Positions 1 through 6,981 are shown, counted from the first letter of the stretch. The stretch is 9,933 nucleotides of DNA from Tigheibacillus jepli (GCF_030732005.1 NZ_JAROCA010000084.1:1-9933); one strand, 5' to 3'. Made by a program: numbers and translations. The notes: generated by a model not told the origin, from the letters alone.

Positions 1-12
1 CATTCTAACAAT

Positions 13-69
13 AAAAAACTGAACTGCGAAGTAAGAGCCGTACGCACTCTCACTTACACAGTTCAGTTT
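13..69 (-). terminator. Intrinsic terminator of the serine hydrolase gene
   Basis: A perfect 11-bp inverted repeat (AAACTGAACTG at 16-26, CAGTTCAGTTT at 59-69) is followed, on the minus strand, by a T-run complementary to the six A's at 13-18. A second stem inside it (GTAAG at 31-35 with CTTAC at 53-57) makes a long bipartite hairpin. The outer arm overlaps the stop codon of the gene at 63-65, which is unusual but workable. The plus-strand direction lacks a T-run, so it should act on minus-strand transcripts only. Confidence 0.75.
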
Positions 70-887
70 ACACTCCCGGTTTTCACATTGTTTTCCTGTT
101 TTTCCGTCATGTAGTTGAAAATTTCCATCCCAATATCGGCAAAAGCCTGGCTTGAAACAAAATCATCGATACCTTTTGAAAAGATGGAAGCAATAAATGC
201 TTGCTCGCGGACATAAAATATTCCTACATCGTGTCTGTAACCTGGGATCCAGCCTGTTTTATGGGCAAGCTGCCAATTGTATTGACTGTCTGGCAGATAT
301 TGCAGTTTTCCCGGCAAGGAATCTTGTACTTGCTGCTTTTTCATGATCTCAATCATCTGTGCGGAAGCTTCTTCAGAGACAATTTTCCCTGCATAAAGCT
401 TTTTAAGGAAAATGGCAGTATCCCCCGAAGTCATTTGATTTGGTGGAATATTGGTATCGCTTAGCATTAATTTTCGATTGATCACACTATGATGCATACC
501 AATTTTTTCCATTAGCTGATTGATAGATGCCGTGCTTGCAAGGTCAATGAGGATGTTCGTTGCGGTGTTATCACTTTGGATGATCATTAGCGTAATCAAG
601 TCATCCAAACTGATTTCCGTACCAGGTGTCATATGTTGCAATACACCCGACCCGCCGACCATATCATCCTGTTGGAGCGTAATTGTATCGCTCAAATCAA
701 GTTCATTTTGATGGGCTTTTGAAAAAATAGCCGCCATCACAGGGAGCTTAATGACACTGGCAGGGATAAAAACTTGTTCAGCGTGATTTTCCCATGTTTC
801 ACCTGTTTGCAAATCCTCAAATACGATACCCCATTCACCACCACTTTTGGAAATAACGGATTGAACGTTCTGAATAAGTTTTTGCAT
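63..887 (-). CDS. Serine hydrolase, class A beta-lactamase-like fold
   Basis: A 274-residue protein with the three active-site motifs of the penicillin-binding/serine beta-lactamase superfamily in the right order and spacing: SVIK (Ser44, Lys47), SDN (105-107) and KTG (210-212). This fits the beta-lactamase2 family (PF13354). Against a true class A beta-lactamase: I see no ExxLN omega-loop motif (general base Glu166) between SDN and KTG, and there is no signal peptide; the N-terminus (MQKLIQNVQSV) goes straight into the fold. It may be a D-amino-acid amidase, esterase or peptidase, perhaps cytoplasmic; the substrate cannot be read from the sequence. The start is the ATG at 885-887, with a strong AAGGAGG-type site just upstream on the minus strand. 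It appears monocistronic, with its own terminator, and is divergent from the ABC1 gene at 1332. Confidence 0.85.
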   Translation of the reverse strand: MQKLIQNVQSVISKSGGEWGIVFEDLQTGETWENHAEQVFIPASVIKLPVMAAIFSKAHQNELDLSDTITLQQDDMVGGSGVLQHMTPGTEISLDDLITLMIIQSDNTATNILIDLASTASINQLMEKIGMHHSVINRKLMLSDTNIPPNQMTSGDTAIFLKKLYAGKIVSEEASAQMIEIMKKQQVQDSLPGKLQYLPDSQYNWQLAHKTGWIPGYRHDVGIFYVREQAFIASIFSKGIDDFVSSQAFADIGMEIFNYMTEKQENNVKTGSVN

Positions 888-1012
888 GGTTCAGCTCCTC
901 CTTGAGATATAGTCAACATGCAAGCATGCAGCAAGAAACGCTTATTGAAAACGCTTCATATACATTCTAGCACAGATGGCGCAAAACAGAATCGTTTTGG
1001 AGCAAGAAAATA

Positions 1013-1103
1013 AGAAAATTGATGATTTGTTGCCACGTTCGCTCAGAAATTTAAACATCATTAGCTAGAAAATTGATGATTTGTGCCATCGTTTAACATC
1101 CGA
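1013..1103. repeat. Degenerate ~54-bp tandem duplication
   Basis: An 18-bp exact direct repeat (AGAAAATTGATGATTTGT) occurs at 1013-1030 and 1067-1084, 54 bp apart. The similarity continues past it: TGCCACGTT follows the first copy and GCCATCGTT the second, then TTTAAACATC against TTTAACATC after a deletion of roughly ten bases in the second copy. This looks like an old tandem duplication with decay. It lies in the 444-base gap between two divergent genes; apart from this repeat and the promoter at 1267-1295, I see nothing convincing there. Confidence 0.6.
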
Positions 1104-1266
1104 GATGCAATGCGGAGAAGCAAAAAACATGAAACCCAGCCCGTTAAGAGATCGTCACATTATTTGCGAACATATCCAGTATTGTGGGGAAGAAGCATAT
1201 GAATCGCAAGCAAACGTGCGCTTATCACGATTAACCTGCCCAACAGCCCACGGCAAACACAGAAAA

Positions 1267-1295
1267 GTGACAGGTGCCGTTATCTTCACTATAAT
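1267..1295 (+). promoter_or_regulatory. Sigma-A promoter of the ABC1 kinase gene
   Basis: A -35 hexamer GTGACA (1267-1272, five of six consensus bases) is separated by exactly 17 bp from a perfect -10 TATAAT (1290-1295). Transcription should begin near 1302, which gives a 30-base leader carrying GGAGGGG (1320-1326) ahead of the ATG at 1332. This also argues against the upstream in-frame ATG at 1305, which would lie almost at the transcript 5' end without a binding site. Confidence 0.65.
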
Positions 1296-1331
1296 TGGTA
1301 GTAAATGGTTGTTCGTGTTGGAGGGGTAACG

Positions 1332-3005
1332 ATGCTACGGAAAAAATTGCGCCATACGCGGCGGTACCAGGAAATTATAAATGCATTTTTGAAGAATGGG
1401 TTTAGCCATTTTTTGTATCGGATTGGCCTGACACGCAAGGCATCAAGAGAATTTGATGGAGATGCGGTAACCGATATGAATAACCGGGATATTGGGAGAA
1501 AGCTGCGCCAGACATTTCAGGAACTGGGTCCGACATTTATCAAATTGGGTCAGCTGGCTAGTACGCAGCGCGACAGTATTCCAAAAGAGGTAGCCACTGA
1601 ACTGGAAAAACTGCAGGATGAGGCGATTTCGATTCCCTACGAACAAGTGAAAAAGCTGGTGGAGGAAGAATTAGGGGATTCACTGGAAAATTTATTTGCT
1701 GATTTTAGTGAAGCGCCGCTTGCAACTGCCTCCATCGGGCAAGTACACACCGCCCATCTGCACACAGGAGAGGAGCTCGCCATTAAAATTCAGCGGCCGG
1801 CTATTGAGGACAGCATCGAAACGGATTTGGAAATTCTTCACGGTGTGGCGCGAATAATGGAAGAACGGATTAGCTGGGCAAGAACGTATAATGTCCAGGA
1901 ACGCATGGATGAGTTTACCTCCTCGCTAAGGGATGAACTGGATTATACAGTGGAAGGACGCAATGCAGAACGAGTCGCCAAGCAATTCAAAAATCAATCC
2001 ACAATACATATTCCAAAGATCTATTGGGATTTTACAACGAAGAAAGTGCTGACGATGGAGCGGATTAACGGTATCAAAATCAGTAAAGTTGACCTGCTCG
2101 ATCAAGCCGGATACAATCGGAAGCTGATTGCCAAGCGTTTAGCCAACGCAATGTTTCGGCAGGCGCTGGAGGATGGCTTTTTTCACGGTGATCCGCATGC
2201 AGGCAATATTTATATTTTGCCGGATAATGTTATTTCCTTTATCGACTTTGGGATGATGGGCAGACTTGGCACTCATATGCGCCATCATTTTGCCGCCTTA
2301 ATGATTTACTTGCAGCAGGGTAATTCAAGTGGGATCATCAAGACCTTTACAGATATGGAGATTTTGGATGACGAGACTAATGTGAATGCGTTGCAAAGGG
2401 ATTTGGATAATCTGATTGCAAAATATTATGAAGTATCGCTTGTCCGAATTAGCCTGGGTGAAGTCATGCTCGAGATTTTTGCTATTGCGTACCGTTATCA
2501 GGTAAAACTGCCGGCCGATATTACAATATTGGGCAAAGCTATTTTAACGCTGGAGGATATCATGCACCAGTTGGATCCGGAATTCAGCATTATGAAGGCA
2601 GTGGAACCATACGGAAAAAAATTGCTCAAAAAGCGCTACCATCCACGAACGCTGGCTAGGAATGCATGGAATAAATTCGTGGAAAATGCAGAGGTAATGG
2701 CAGATTTGCCGAAAGATATCCGTGATATGGCAACATCAATCAAAAAAGGCAAACTTCGCTTCGACATCCATGTCAGCGACTTGCAGACATTCCTGAAACG
2801 ATTGGATAAAATTAGTAATCGTATATCTTTTAGCATTATTTTGCTGTCGTTCAGCATTCTAATGGTTGGTCTGATCATTGGATCCGCCATCGCAGGTCAA
2901 ACGACTGTCTTATGGAAACTGCCAGTTATTGAAATCGGCTCTATTATTGCTGTGCTTATGTTTTTGCTGCTTGTGTTTACGATTATCAAGTCAGGGCGAA
3001 TGTAG
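1332..3005 (+). CDS. ABC1/UbiB/AarF family kinase-like membrane protein
   Basis: A 557-residue protein of the ABC1 (UbiB/AarF/ADCK) atypical kinase family. Hallmarks: the KxGQ motif (Lys71-Gln74), the Ala-rich ATP-loop substitute ATAS (131-134), the nucleotide-binding lysine in AIKIQRP (Lys152), the family ExD region DELDY (201-205), the catalytic loop HGDPHAGN (285-292, Asp287) and DFG (305-307). Two C-terminal transmembrane helices (about 499-521 and 532-553) anchor it, as usual in the bacterial long form. UbiB proteins support isoprenoid-quinone synthesis or lipid handling through an ATPase activity; in a menaquinone-using Gram-positive the exact role is unknown. The start at 1332 is chosen over the ATG at 1305 because GGAGGGG lies 5 bases upstream of 1332. 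The length is typical and all key residues are present. It is probably transcribed alone and faces the convergent YtkA-like gene. Confidence 0.93.
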   Translation: MLRKKLRHTRRYQEIINAFLKNGFSHFLYRIGLTRKASREFDGDAVTDMNNRDIGRKLRQTFQELGPTFIKLGQLASTQRDSIPKEVATELEKLQDEAISIPYEQVKKLVEEELGDSLENLFADFSEAPLATASIGQVHTAHLHTGEELAIKIQRPAIEDSIETDLEILHGVARIMEERISWARTYNVQERMDEFTSSLRDELDYTVEGRNAERVAKQFKNQSTIHIPKIYWDFTTKKVLTMERINGIKISKVDLLDQAGYNRKLIAKRLANAMFRQALEDGFFHGDPHAGNIYILPDNVISFIDFGMMGRLGTHMRHHFAALMIYLQQGNSSGIIKTFTDMEILDDETNVNALQRDLDNLIAKYYEVSLVRISLGEVMLEIFAIAYRYQVKLPADITILGKAILTLEDIMHQLDPEFSIMKAVEPYGKKLLKKRYHPRTLARNAWNKFVENAEVMADLPKDIRDMATSIKKGKLRFDIHVSDLQTFLKRLDKISNRISFSIILLSFSILMVGLIIGSAIAGQTTVLWKLPVIEIGSIIAVLMFLLLVFTIIKSGRM

Positions 3006-3180
3006 CGGTGCAAGTTTAGATACATGCGGATTTGTTGCATGATGCGTGAAATGCTCCCAAAAAAATATTGCGTAGCTCTTTTTTTGTATGTCGACATCCT
3101 TGTCTAATATTACCCGTGAAATGCCCGTTCGGTTTATCGGAGAGCAAATTCTTTGCAATGAAACACCATGTGCTATGCCA

Positions 3181-3250
3181 ATTTGCATAAAACACCTTCT
3201 ATTTGTAAAAAATCTGTTTCTATTTGCAGATTGCCGGATTCTATTTGCAA
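3181..3250. repeat. Short repeat phased at about two helical turns
   Basis: The block TTCTATTTGCA recurs at 3197-3207 (with GTA for GCA), 3218-3228 and 3239-3249, exactly 21 bp apart, and a shorter ATTTGCA lies at 3181-3187, 20 bp before the first. Bases between copies are largely unrelated. It sits in the 334-base gap between two convergent 3' ends. In the same gap a perfect palindrome GCAAATTCTTTGC occurs at 3144-3156 and a 10-bp direct repeat CGTGAAATGC at 3045-3054 and 3115-3124. No open reading frame there looks real. Confidence 0.6.
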
Positions 3251-3271
3251 AACGTAAAATCCTTTACAGAC

Positions 3272-3316
3272 AAAAAGCCGAAATCAACCATTCCATTTGG
3301 TTATCTCGGCTTTTTT
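3272..3316. terminator. Bidirectional terminator between convergent genes
   Basis: The arms AAAAAGCCGAAATCAACCA (3272-3290) and TGGTTATCTCGGCTTTTTT (3298-3316) pair over about 18 positions with one mismatch and one bulge around a 7-base loop. A-runs on the left and T-runs on the right give a U-tract on both strands, so it can end both the ABC1 transcript (plus) and the YtkA-like transcript (minus), whose stop codon is only 24 bases away. Confidence 0.85.
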
Positions 3317-3339
3317 ACAACTTACCGCACTTCCGCAGT

Positions 3340-4083
3340 CTATTCCACTTCTATTTCATGCACTTCATGTTCGTGAAGCTTATCGTTTTCAACATGAATC
3401 TTGATTTGGTATTTTCCTTTGCTGTCGAAGGTGTGATCGGCAGTATAGACATTGTCCTTCTGTACAGCATCGATAAATTCGTGTTTATCGCTTTCGTTTT
3501 TCCAAATTTCAAAACGCACATTGGCATCTTTCAAGGGCTTATCGTTCAGCTGCACATGGACTTTCATGGTGGATTTCTCACCGGCTGTCCATTTTTCCGG
3601 TTGCTTGAAATGCATGGAAAAACCTTTCACATGTTCATGCTCGTGTGATTCATGTCCACCCTTTGCATTTTCGGCTTTGGCATTGCCGATTGCAATTTGT
3701 TTAAGCGGCATTGTATGCTGGTCTTTGGCAGTTACATGAACTTGGACACTGTAGACAGCATCTTTATCAAATGTTTTCTCAATCGAATAGGAGCCGTCTT
3801 TATTATTCTTTGCATCGATCATTTCGCTTGTACTATCTTTGTCGCCATCCACCCAAATTTGGTACTTCACTTCATCTGCAGCTTTTACTTTCTCATCACC
3901 ATACGTCACGTCGGTTTTGAAGGTCACCTTTTCACCCTTGCCCGTATGTTCAGGAACATGCAAATCAGCATGAAGTTCTTTGATTTCATCGGTTGCATCA
4001 TCATTGTTTTTTTCGCTGTTGCCACAGGCAGCTAATAGACCGAATACTAAAATGACGGCAACAATACCAAGTTTTTTAGCCAT
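3340..4083 (-). CDS. Lipoprotein with two YtkA-like domains and His-rich linker
   Basis: A 247-residue predicted lipoprotein. Residues 1-20 form a lipoprotein signal peptide with the lipobox LAAC (Cys20), followed by an acidic polar linker. Two beta-sandwich repeats of the YtkA-like type (PF13115) follow, about 35-133 and 152-247; both contain a QIW/EIW-type strand with an acidic stretch and a late aromatic Y-x-(V/I)-x-(V/I)-H-V strand. Between them lies a His-rich segment HESHEHEH (144-151), and the C-terminus carries His237, His239 and His242, suggesting metal binding. Family members are linked to copper handling and respiratory oxidase assembly, but the biochemistry is thin. It lies 168 bases downstream of the SCO gene on the same strand, supporting a copper role (inference). 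The start is the ATG at 4081-4083; a modest GAGGGAGAAG purine tract precedes it. Confidence 0.85.
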   Translation of the reverse strand: MAKKLGIVAVILVFGLLAACGNSEKNNDDATDEIKELHADLHVPEHTGKGEKVTFKTDVTYGDEKVKAADEVKYQIWVDGDKDSTSEMIDAKNNKDGSYSIEKTFDKDAVYSVQVHVTAKDQHTMPLKQIAIGNAKAENAKGGHESHEHEHVKGFSMHFKQPEKWTAGEKSTMKVHVQLNDKPLKDANVRFEIWKNESDKHEFIDAVQKDNVYTADHTFDSKGKYQIKIHVENDKLHEHEVHEIEVE

Positions 4084-4172
4084 CTTTCTTCTCCCTCATT
4101 TAAAAGAAATTGATCACGCATTAACTGGCAAACATACCTCCACTTCAAAACCTGGGGGTAATCAAGAAAAGC

Positions 4173-4237
4173 AAGTGGGGAAGTAATTTCCTGAATGGTT
4201 CATGAACAATCAGTGTTGATAAAGGAAATCCCCGCTT
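4173..4237 (-). terminator. Possible hairpin terminator after the SCO gene
   Basis: A long imperfect inverted repeat pairs AAGTGGGGA...ATTTCCT (4173-4192, with a 4-base bulge) with AGGAAATCCCCGCTT (4223-4237). Inside it GTTCATGAAC (4198-4207) is itself palindromic. On the minus strand the stem is followed by the T-rich stretch CTTTTCTTG, which could make it a terminator or attenuator between the SCO gene and the YtkA-like gene. The long loop and interrupted U-tract make it weaker than the others here. Confidence 0.45.
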
Positions 4238-4251
4238 ATGCAAGCTTTTCC

Positions 4252-4833
4252 TTATTTAAGTACGGTATATAAATCTTCCATTACTTGGTTCATATCATCT
4301 TTCTTTAAGCCACTATATCTTTTTACAACTTCACCATCTGGATTAACCAAGTAAAAACTCGTGCCATGCGTATATTGGTCTGAATCTTCTGCTGGCTTTA
4401 CGACCGGAGCTTGAAAGCTTTTGATGGAAATTTTCTTGATGGTGTCGAAATCGTAGCCGGTGAGAAACGACCAGTTACTGAAATCAATACCGTATTGTTC
4501 TGCATATTTTTTCAGGACTTCAGGGGTATCACGCTTTGGATCGACGCTAAAAGAAACGAACTGAACATCGAGATTAGCTCTCTTTGCTTGCTTTTGCAGC
4601 TTGGTCATATTTGCTGTCATCGGCAAGCAAACACTTGTACAATTGGTGAAAATCATATCGGCAATCCACCATTTGCCTTCCAAGTCTTTATTGCTTAATG
4701 TTTTGTTATCTTGTGTGGTAAACGTAAATGGCTGTATATCCCGGGACATATTCGTTTCAATTTTGCTGCCGCTACATGCAGCAAGCAACAAAACAATTAC
4801 GAGCAATGCACCGATGCTTTTTATATATTTCAT
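4252..4833 (-). CDS. SCO1/SenC family copper-binding lipoprotein
   Basis: A 193-residue protein with a lipoprotein signal peptide ending in LAAC (Cys20) and a thioredoxin-fold SCO1/SenC domain (about 33-192). The copper ligands are present: the CxxxC motif in FTNCTSVCLPM (Cys65, Cys69) and the conserved His in THGTSFYLV (His156); DPKRDTP (98-104) is another family signature. In Bacillus, the homologous lipoprotein is needed to build the CuA centre of cytochrome c oxidase, acting on the outer face of the membrane. The reading frame stays open upstream to 4938, but the ATG at 4831-4833 is chosen because it starts a proper signal peptide and has AAAGG about 9 bases before it; the longer form would bury the signal sequence. 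It is flanked by a DUF2569 gene upstream and the YtkA-like lipoprotein downstream, all on one strand. Confidence 0.93.
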   Translation of the reverse strand: MKYIKSIGALLVIVLLLAACSGSKIETNMSRDIQPFTFTTQDNKTLSNKDLEGKWWIADMIFTNCTSVCLPMTANMTKLQKQAKRANLDVQFVSFSVDPKRDTPEVLKKYAEQYGIDFSNWSFLTGYDFDTIKKISIKSFQAPVVKPAEDSDQYTHGTSFYLVNPDGEVVKRYSGLKKDDMNQVMEDLYTVLK

Positions 4834-4913
4834 ATCAACCGACCTTTCTTTCAAAAAGCGCATATAAAAAAACTGCGCCCCTTTTAAATCCGTTGAAAAG
4901 ATACTCCATTTTA

Positions 4914-4942
4914 AGTGTATCAGTGGAAAAAAACGCAATCAA
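4914..4942 (-). promoter_or_regulatory. Possible sigma-A promoter of the SCO gene
   Basis: On the minus strand TTGATT (4937-4942) and TACACT (4914-4919) lie 17 bp apart, each matching four of six consensus bases. The T-rich spacer is typical of Gram-positive promoters. The start would fall near 4907, about 75 bases before the SCO start codon. It lies in the 138-base gap after the DUF2569 gene and would let SCO be transcribed independently. Confidence 0.4.
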
Positions 4943-4971
4943 TAAGGGGCTGTGAACAATATATGACAAAC

Positions 4972-5382
4972 TTAGTACGTAAACGTAGCTTTGACTCTTT
5001 TCGAGCGATGAAAATAAACAATCCACAGCAATGAGACGAGCATAAACATGATTTCGCTTTGCAGGACGATTTTTCCATAAAGTCCAACGTATATTAGCCT
5101 GCTGATGATATCAATCAAGTAAAAAACGGTCATCCAATGGGGAAGTTGCAGTTTCCGTCTGCCCCACATAAAAATAATGATAATGGTCAGCGGGATGTAT
5201 ATGACATAAATACAGTAGGCGACAAGACTGATCCCTTCAAGTTCCGCCGGCTTGAACGTGATGATTGCATGAAGCGCGTTGGTAAAAGAAAAAAATACCT
5301 GAATGGCAGGAAAAATAAGCCACCCGGTGATAATTGCAAGTCTGCTGTCTGTATGAAACGTTTTCGATTTATCCGTATTCAT
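4972..5382 (-). CDS. DUF2569 family small membrane protein
   Basis: A 136-residue, four-helix membrane protein. Predicted helices are about 17-38, 51-73, 84-101 and 109-124. It fits DUF2569 (PF10754): the family's GWLI-PAI opening is seen as GWLIFPAI (20-27) and the conserved C-terminus as YFHRSKRVKATF (123-134). The function of the family is unknown. The start is the ATG at 5380-5382, preceded on the minus strand by GGGAGA at a rather long spacing of about 12 bases, so translation may be modest; no closer alternative start fits the family's N-terminus. The SCO gene follows on the same strand after 138 bases with a possible promoter of its own, so a shared transcript is uncertain. Confidence 0.8.
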   Translation of the reverse strand: MNTDKSKTFHTDSRLAIITGWLIFPAIQVFFSFTNALHAIITFKPAELEGISLVAYCIYVIYIPLTIIIIFMWGRRKLQLPHWMTVFYLIDIISRLIYVGLYGKIVLQSEIMFMLVSLLWIVYFHRSKRVKATFTY

Positions 5383-5576
5383 CCGTTAGTTAATCTCCCA
5401 ACATGTAAAAGAATGTATGTAACGGCGCATGGTTCAAAGCGTCAGAAAGTTTACATCAGTTCTGTGTTTCAATAATAGTAGCATTTCCATCTTGTCATTG
5501 CCATAAAAGGGGTTTGTTGTATAAAGTGAAACTTCATGCAGTGGGGCTCCCTTTCTCCCCCCTGACGAATTAATGA

Positions 5577-5730
5577 ACTCGGGTTAAAATCGCCACATTC
5601 TGAGCCTGCGATTACTCGCCCCACCGAAAACCAATGTGGCAACACCCGAGTGTCCAACGTCTGTTGGCCAGATCCAATCGGGCGTTTGACTCTCTGTTGT
5701 CCCCGCTTCCCGCAAATGTTTGAAGTGGGG
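5577..5730. ncRNA. Element A: cluster of consecutive hairpins, non-coding
   Basis: Three stems follow one another. Stem I is nested: ACTCGGGT (5577-5584) pairs perfectly with ACCCGAGT (5644-5651), and inside it GCCACATT (5592-5599) pairs perfectly with AATGTGGC (5633-5640); its apical part contains GCGATTACTCGC. Stem II is CCAAC/GTTGG (5654-5658, 5663-5667) with a 4-base loop. Stem III is CCCCGCTTC/GAAGTGGGG (5701-5709, 5722-5730) with one G-U pair. Two blocks, GCCTGCGATTACTCG (5604-5618) and TGTGGCAACA (5635-5644), recur in element B near 7176. This is either a structured RNA gene or a mobile-element-derived repeat; the strand of function is unknown. It accounts for much of the 437-base gap between 5383 and 5819. 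A minus-strand frame is open through it but has no binding site or recognisable domain. Confidence 0.45.
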
Positions 5731-5755
5731 GCTTACAGCTAGGTAATACAGCGAT

Positions 5756-5799
5756 AAAAAAGGAATTCCGCTCCTATTAATTATATAGGATGGAATTCC
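5756..5799 (-). terminator. Intrinsic terminator of the autolysin gene
   Basis: GGAATTCCGCTCCTAT (5762-5777) pairs with ATAGGATGGAATTCC (5785-5799): 14 paired bases with one small asymmetric internal bulge and a 7-base loop. On the minus strand it is followed by six T's (complement of 5756-5761). It begins 21 bases after the autolysin stop codon. GGAATTCC is itself a palindrome, present in both arms. Confidence 0.85.
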
Positions 5800-5819
5800 A
5801 GGAAAAAAGTCTTTTAATT

Positions 5820-6875
5820 TTAATAGAATCGTTTGTAGCTATCGAAATGCTTCTTCCAATATGAATTGCTCAGGTTACTAATTTCAACGCCATCTGAACC
5901 AGCATGGATAAAGCTGCCGCCGCCAAGATAAACACCCAAGTGGGATATGCCGGAACGATATGTGCCTTCAAAGAAAACAAGATCCCCGACTTGCGGATTC
6001 GTTACCATGTAAGAACGGTTGTAATATCCGCTGCTGGATAGTCGACCGATGCTGTATCCGGCTTTGTTATATACATAATAGATGAAACCACTGCAATCAA
6101 AGCCGCTCGGTGTGGAGCCGCCCCAAGCATAATTAACACCAACCTGGGCTTTTGCTGTACGAATCAGTTTGTTTACATTATAAGGTGTGCTGCTGCTTGG
6201 CGATGTTTTTGTACCAGCGGAAGAATTGCTTGCGCTTGGAGCATGTCCACCATTGATATTCAGTTTTTGTCCCACATAGATAAGTGAGGATTTCAGGTTA
6301 TTCCATTTTTTCAGGTCGTTTACCGTAACATTATATGTCAACGCGATGCCGGATAATGTATCTCCTGATTTAACCGTATATACCTTAGCACCTTTTACTT
6401 GCTTGCCGGAATTGCTTGATTTATTGGTTGTTGTCGGCTGTTTTGCTGACGATTGGCTGACAACAAGCACATCACCAGGATAGATAAGAGTTGTGTTCAA
6501 GTTATTCCACTTCATTAAATTGGAAAGGGATATGCTATGTTTTAAAGCGATCCCGCTTAATGTATCTCCCGATTTTACGGTGTATGTAGACTTGTTTGTT
6601 TTACCAGATGCTTTGTTGGCAGTATTATTTGGTTTTGCCGTAGAAGAAGTCTTTTTATCTGTATAAATAATCTGTTTCGGATAAATGATATCACTGGAAA
6701 GTTGGTTTACTGATTTTAAATGAGAAACAGTAGTATGATATTTTTGCGCAATCGCCCATAAAGAGTCTCCTGCTTTTACTTTGTACGACGCAGCGTCGGC
6801 ATCCTGCGCAGCGAAGAAAGCAGATGCGATAAAAGCACTCGCCGTAACACCTAAGTAGACTTTCTTATTCCCCAC
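5820..6875 (-). CDS. LysM x3 + NlpC/P60 cell-wall endopeptidase (LytE-like)
   Basis: A 351-residue secreted autolysin. A signal peptide (1-28, cleavage after DADA) is followed by three LysM peptidoglycan-binding repeats (about 30-72, 98-140, 165-207) joined by Ser/Thr/Lys/Asn-rich linkers, then an NlpC/P60 catalytic domain (about 235-351). The catalytic Cys261 (FDCSGF), His312 (SHLGVY) and third polar residue His324 (FIHAG) are all present. Proteins of this design in Bacillus (LytE, LytF, CwlS) cut the D-Glu to diaminopimelate bond in stem peptides and act in cell separation and lateral-wall growth; three LysM repeats and this length are closest to LytE. The start is a GTG (6873-6875) with GAGGAG 8 bases upstream; the ATGs at 6926 and 6893 lack a binding site and would put a charged stretch ahead of the signal peptide. 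A WalR box lies upstream. Confidence 0.93.
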   Translation of the reverse strand: MGNKKVYLGVTASAFIASAFFAAQDADAASYKVKAGDSLWAIAQKYHTTVSHLKSVNQLSSDIIYPKQIIYTDKKTSSTAKPNNTANKASGKTNKSTYTVKSGDTLSGIALKHSISLSNLMKWNNLNTTLIYPGDVLVVSQSSAKQPTTTNKSSNSGKQVKGAKVYTVKSGDTLSGIALTYNVTVNDLKKWNNLKSSLIYVGQKLNINGGHAPSASNSSAGTKTSPSSSTPYNVNKLIRTAKAQVGVNYAWGGSTPSGFDCSGFIYYVYNKAGYSIGRLSSSGYYNRSYMVTNPQVGDLVFFEGTYRSGISHLGVYLGGGSFIHAGSDGVEISNLSNSYWKKHFDSYKRFY

Positions 6876-6938
6876 TGAAAAATCTCCTCTCATATGTAAT
6901 CGACAAAATTGGTAAATTTTGCTCATTGATTTTGTTTA

Positions 6939-6967
6939 ATTATATCATTTTTTAAGTGATTTGATAG
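6939..6967 (-). promoter_or_regulatory. Promoter of the autolysin gene
   Basis: On the minus strand a perfect -10 TATAAT (6939-6944) lies 17 bp from a poor -35 CTATCA (6962-6967, three of six). A good -10 with a weak -35 is typical of an activator-dependent promoter, and the WalR box lies about 15 bp upstream of the -35. The start would be near 6932, giving a leader of roughly 57 bases. Confidence 0.6.
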
Positions 6968-6981
6968 ATCGATAGGGAATT

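Noticed and set aside
63..887. Calling the serine hydrolase an antibiotic-resistance beta-lactamase
   Set aside because: There is no ExxLN omega-loop motif and no export signal, so the fold alone does not justify a resistance claim.
1081..1329. Plus-strand open frame of 82 codons ahead of the ABC1 gene
   Set aside because: It starts at a TTG without a binding site, overlaps the decayed duplication and the ABC1 promoter, and has no domain-like pattern.
3181..3250. Possible CRISPR array
   Set aside because: The repeats are only about 7-11 bp with 10-bp spacers, far too short, and there are no cas genes nearby.
3088..3648. 186-codon plus-strand frame overlapping the YtkA-like gene
   Set aside because: It is a hydrophobic antisense shadow of the YtkA-like coding region plus the terminator, with no binding site.
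4834..4938. Longer N-terminus for the SCO protein
   Set aside because: It would place 35 residues before the lipoprotein signal peptide, has no binding site at its start, and would overlap the inferred promoter.
5469..5731. Minus-strand open frame through element A
   Set aside because: It is open for about 86 codons, and I considered a transposase tail, but there is no binding site, no zinc-ribbon or catalytic pattern, and the inverted repeats explain the sequence better.
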